Source: CAVQOB01 sp963714325 | Lineage (GTDB): Bacteria; Pseudomonadota; Alphaproteobacteria; Rhizobiales; Hyphomicrobiaceae | Direction: 5' to 3' | DNA length: 64,000 bases | NCBI GenBank assembly: GCA_963714325.1 | Contig: CAVQOB010000011.1 | Span: forward strand, 39,747 to 103,746 | Made by a program: the position numbers and the translations under genes | Notes under the pieces: generated by a model | What the model was told of the DNA's origin: nothing | The model's database searches: none | What the model saw: the letters and a program-made list of their open reading frames with translations, nothing else | Part shown: piece by piece, positions 63,901-64,000 of the stretch | How the letters are laid out: the number at the start of each line of letters is the position of its first letter | How positions within the stretch are numbered: the first letter of the stretch is position 1

Positions 63901-64000
63901 GCTCGACGGCGCCAGGGAAAAAACGACCTCAATGCCACGACGCCGACAGTAAAACCGCTTTCATCCATTCATGTGCGCGCCTTCGGCGCGCATGGTAACT

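Noticed and set aside
1..64000. CRISPR arrays, tRNA and rRNA genes
   Set aside because: No regularly spaced direct repeats and no tRNA cloverleaf or rRNA stretch was recognised by eye; a tRNAscan or Rfam run would be decisive.

Overview
The window reads as chromosomal DNA of a high-GC alphaproteobacterium, most likely Hyphomicrobiales (Rhizobiales). This is inferred from gene content, because no rRNA or tRNA gene is visible. The pointers are an AcuI/MetF/ArsR-methyltransferase methionine locus with an ATAAAGATATCTTTAT palindrome, a two-subunit NAD-formate dehydrogenase like Methylobacterium Fdh1AB, small conserved Rhizobiales-type proteins, and the short palindromic intergenic repeats usual in that order.

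Layout. 0-4.1 kb: small proteins, pgi, mutL. 4.1-8.7 kb: small hypotheticals, a haloacetate-dehalogenase-like hydrolase, a CxxC thioredoxin-like protein, acuI, and a 27-residue membrane microprotein. 9-17.2 kb: a TPR-caspase protein, then the methionine cycle on the minus strand (regulator-methyltransferase, metF, metH domain 1, metH domains 2-4), with a vapBC toxin-antitoxin pair lodged between the two metH parts. 17.4-23.7 kb: envelope and tRNA-modification genes and a metal-handling trio (ZnuA-like, DUF1007, NicO/RcnA-like). 23.8-41.5 kb: an oxalate/formate region. It holds fhs, a stand-alone 10-formyl-THF-hydrolase-like protein, frc, oxc, a GntR regulator, a divergent tripartite tricarboxylate-type (Tct) transporter, a TerC protein, and fdhB-orf-fdhA. 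A TGGTATACCA-like palindrome lies both in the gntR/tctA gap and before fdhB, which suggests one regulon: oxalate to oxalyl-CoA to formyl-CoA to formate, then oxidation by FDH or capture as 10-formyl-THF.

42-46.9 kb: a secreted unknown, a CoA-transferase alpha/beta pair, a rhodanese, a cysteine-rich exported peptide and a RimK-like ligase. 47.1-59.9 kb: a tightly coupled seven-gene Pel-type exopolysaccharide operon. It is atypical: PelA has no N-terminal glycosidase, no PelB barrel or PelC lipoprotein is seen, PelD has no GGDEF domain, and an unknown 64-residue protein occupies the pelC slot. Three paralogous TM1410/GH114-type proteins follow in convergent orientation. 60-64 kb: a small membrane protein, a folate-biopterin-type transporter, and an IS110-family element inserted in a REP-like repeat.

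Several genes carry reading-frame lesions: metH domain 1, a PRC-barrel protein, a membrane protein, gntR, oxc, fdhB and fdhA. Some lie in homopolymers and look like sequencing errors. Others, notably a 10-bp tandem duplication in oxc, could be real decay. Raw reads are needed to decide. All functions come from reading motifs, not from database searches.
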